NCBI GenBank assembly: GCA_014381485.1 | Contig: JACNLN010000063.1 | Span: forward strand, 1-7,452 | Direction of reading: 5' to 3' | DNA from: Fidelibacterota bacterium | GTDB taxonomy: Bacteria > Fidelibacterota > Marinisomatia > Marinisomatales > CAZVFT01 | DNA: 7,452 nucleotides | In this document: in pieces, positions 6,501 to 7,452 of the stretch | How positions within the stretch are numbered: position 1 is the first letter of the stretch | Layout: each line of letters opens with the position of its first letter | Program-made: the position numbers and the translations under genes | Notes under the pieces: generated by a model | What the model saw: the letters and a program-made list of their open reading frames with translations, nothing else | What the model was told of the DNA's origin: nothing | Databases searched by the model: none

Positions 6501-7274
6501 TCAATATTCCATTTTATTAATCAATTCATCATTCCTGTACATTCTTTCCCATTCCTTTTTACCATTTCTATCCCAATATGTCCACTTACCATATTTTTTA
6601 TCATTTATGTAAAACCCTTTTTGTTTCTCCAGTCCACTTTCATACCAATAGGTCCAAATCCCGATTTTTTTACCATCTTTGTCGGAATAAGTCCCTTCAA
6701 TTTTAATATTTCCGTTTTTATACCATTCCCCCCATTTACCAACTTTAACATTATTATTGAAAGTTCCTTCCAAATTTATCTGTCCATTTTCATACCAGTA
6801 AGTCCACTTCCCTTCTTTTTTCTCATTTTTATATTTTCCTTTCTTTGATGGTTTTCCATTTTCATACCAATATGTCCATTTTCCTTCTTCTGCATCATCC
6901 CTGTAAGTTCCTTTTTTCTTCTTTCGTCCATTTTTATACCAATAAACCCATATGCCATTTTTTTTCTCATTTTTGTACTTTCCTTTCATTAGCGGTTTCC
7001 CACTTTCACGCCAATATATCCACTTCCCCTCTTCTACACCATCCCTGTAAGTTCCTTTCTTCTCCTTTTGTTCATTTTCATACCAGTAAGTCCATCTCCC
7101 ATCTTTTTCCCCGTTTTTGTATGAACCCTTTAGCCTGTTATTTCCGTTATCCCAATAACTAAAGACCTTACCACTATAAACTTTCTCCTCAGATGCAAGT
7201 GTCTCAATATTAACAGGTTTTGAACATCCAACTATCAAGATTAGTGATGTAATAAATATGACTATTTTCATCAT
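6501..7274 (-). CDS. Lipoprotein with nine MORN_2-like (YwqK-type) repeats
   Basis: This 257-residue secreted lipoprotein has a hydrophobic signal (residues 3-15) and the lipobox LIVGC with Cys17 as the lipidated residue. The +2 residue is Ser, which by the E. coli rule favours the outer membrane. From Gly35 to Ile252 it consists of nine units of about 24 residues with consensus GKWTYWYENGxxxxKGxYKNxxKx. The seventh unit (179-204) has two extra residues. The units match MORN_2 repeats of the kind labelled 'YwqK family antitoxin', a label that does not establish function. The protein is very rich in Lys, Glu, Trp and Tyr, and the gene is more A+T-rich than its neighbours. An extracytoplasmic, beta-hairpin-forming scaffold or binding protein is inferred. 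There is no close Shine-Dalgarno; GAGG lies about 20 nt upstream. Two Met codons (7274 and 7271) could serve as start. Confidence 0.9.
   Translation of the reverse strand: MMKIVIFITSLILIVGCSKPVNIETLASEEKVYSGKVFSYWDNGNNRLKGSYKNGEKDGRWTYWYENEQKEKKGTYRDGVEEGKWIYWRESGKPLMKGKYKNEKKNGIWVYWYKNGRKKKKGTYRDDAEEGKWTYWYENGKPSKKGKYKNEKKEGKWTYWYENGQINLEGTFNNNVKVGKWGEWYKNGNIKIEGTYSDKDGKKIGIWTYWYESGLEKQKGFYINDKKYGKWTYWDRNGKKEWERMYRNDELINKMEY
6519..7172 (-). repeat. Tandem 72-nt repeat array coding for MORN_2-like units
   Basis: Nine in-frame units (residues 35-252) of 72 nt, one of 78 nt, are recognisable in both DNA and protein. Units 2-3 (6957-7100) and 4-5 (6813-6956) form a 144-nt higher-order pair. The first member of each pair ends in KGTYRD..EE and the second in KGKYKNEKK. 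The other units have diverged more. This indicates growth by duplication of two units at a time. Confidence 0.85.
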
Positions 7275-7304
7275 GGTTTTATTTGGTTATTACCTCGTGT
7301 AATT

Positions 7305-7313
7305 ACTATATCA
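7305..7313 (-). promoter_or_regulatory. Possible extended -10 promoter for the repeat lipoprotein gene
   Basis: The minus strand reads TGATATAGT, which fits TGnTATAAT with one mismatch. It ends about 30 nt before the lipoprotein ATG, giving a short leader. No convincing -35 element is found at 16-18 bp, so this rests on the extended -10 alone. Confidence 0.3.
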
Positions 7314-7452
7314 GCACTCCAAGAATAGAAAATGAACCTCAATTTGAAACTCTTTGACCTGTTAATCGTCGTTCATCTCCACTTGGATAGAAGAGAGTTA
7401 ATGTGAAGTTGTTATTTAATTAATCCCACTGGTCCCACACAGAAAATGTCAT

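Noticed and set aside
6845..7162. Plus-strand open frame of 105 codons, with similar long frames at 6621-6848
   Set aside because: These are antisense shadows of the repeat array; their length follows from the stop-poor complement of the Lys/Tyr/Trp-rich repeats.
6501..7274. Reading the repeat protein as a toxin-antitoxin component because of the YwqK label
   Set aside because: The label comes from shared MORN_2-like repeats. This protein has a lipoprotein signal and no adjacent toxin gene is visible.
7420..7452. Possible C-terminal ends of an upstream minus-strand gene at the right edge (frames ending ...VWDQWD stop or ...VGPVGLIK stop)
   Set aside because: Only 10-12 codons are visible in each frame, neither frame can be preferred, and no family is recognisable.

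Overview
The window carries six protein-coding genes, all on the minus strand, so transcription runs from high to low coordinates. I see no convincing plus-strand gene, RNA gene, CRISPR array or insertion sequence. The A+T-rich spacers, an exported prolyl oligopeptidase of the Flavobacterium type, and a lipoprotein built of 'GKWTYWYENG' (MORN_2/YwqK-type) repeats suggest a Gram-negative bacterium of the Bacteroidota/Marinimicrobia/Calditrichota kind. That placement is an inference from protein style, since no phylogenetic marker is present.

Layout from right to left, in the direction of transcription. (1) 7275-7452 is non-coding, with a possible extended -10 promoter. (2) 6501-7274 is a lipoprotein with nine tandem MORN_2-like repeats and a visible two-unit higher-order duplication. 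(3) 6279-6500 is a spacer with a small imperfect dyad. (4) 4965-6278 is a PLP-dependent class III aminotransferase of a subfamily that lacks the usual GEGG signature. (5) 4054-4968 overlaps it by 4 bp and encodes an uncharacterised protein with the residue pattern of a kinase/phosphotransferase active site. (6) 2728-4050 starts 3 bp further on and encodes a secernin-like C69 (Ntn-hydrolase) peptidase or amidase with its nucleophilic cysteine at position 2. (7) 2198-2704 follows after 23 bp and encodes a small DUF456-type membrane protein with a TTG start. (8) After a 97-bp spacer with an 11-step inverted repeat comes an exported S9A prolyl oligopeptidase (1-2100). It runs off the left edge with probably only a few residues missing.

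The most interesting part is the tightly coupled trio aminotransferase / kinase-like protein / secernin, probably followed by DUF456. The 4-bp overlap and 3-bp gap argue for one translationally coupled operon. Each of the three could act on a small amine or amino acid: PLP chemistry, phosphoryl transfer, and amide or peptide-bond hydrolysis. No known pathway that I can name has this combination, so it is a plausible undescribed small-molecule or peptide-modification system. The substrate cannot be read from the sequence.
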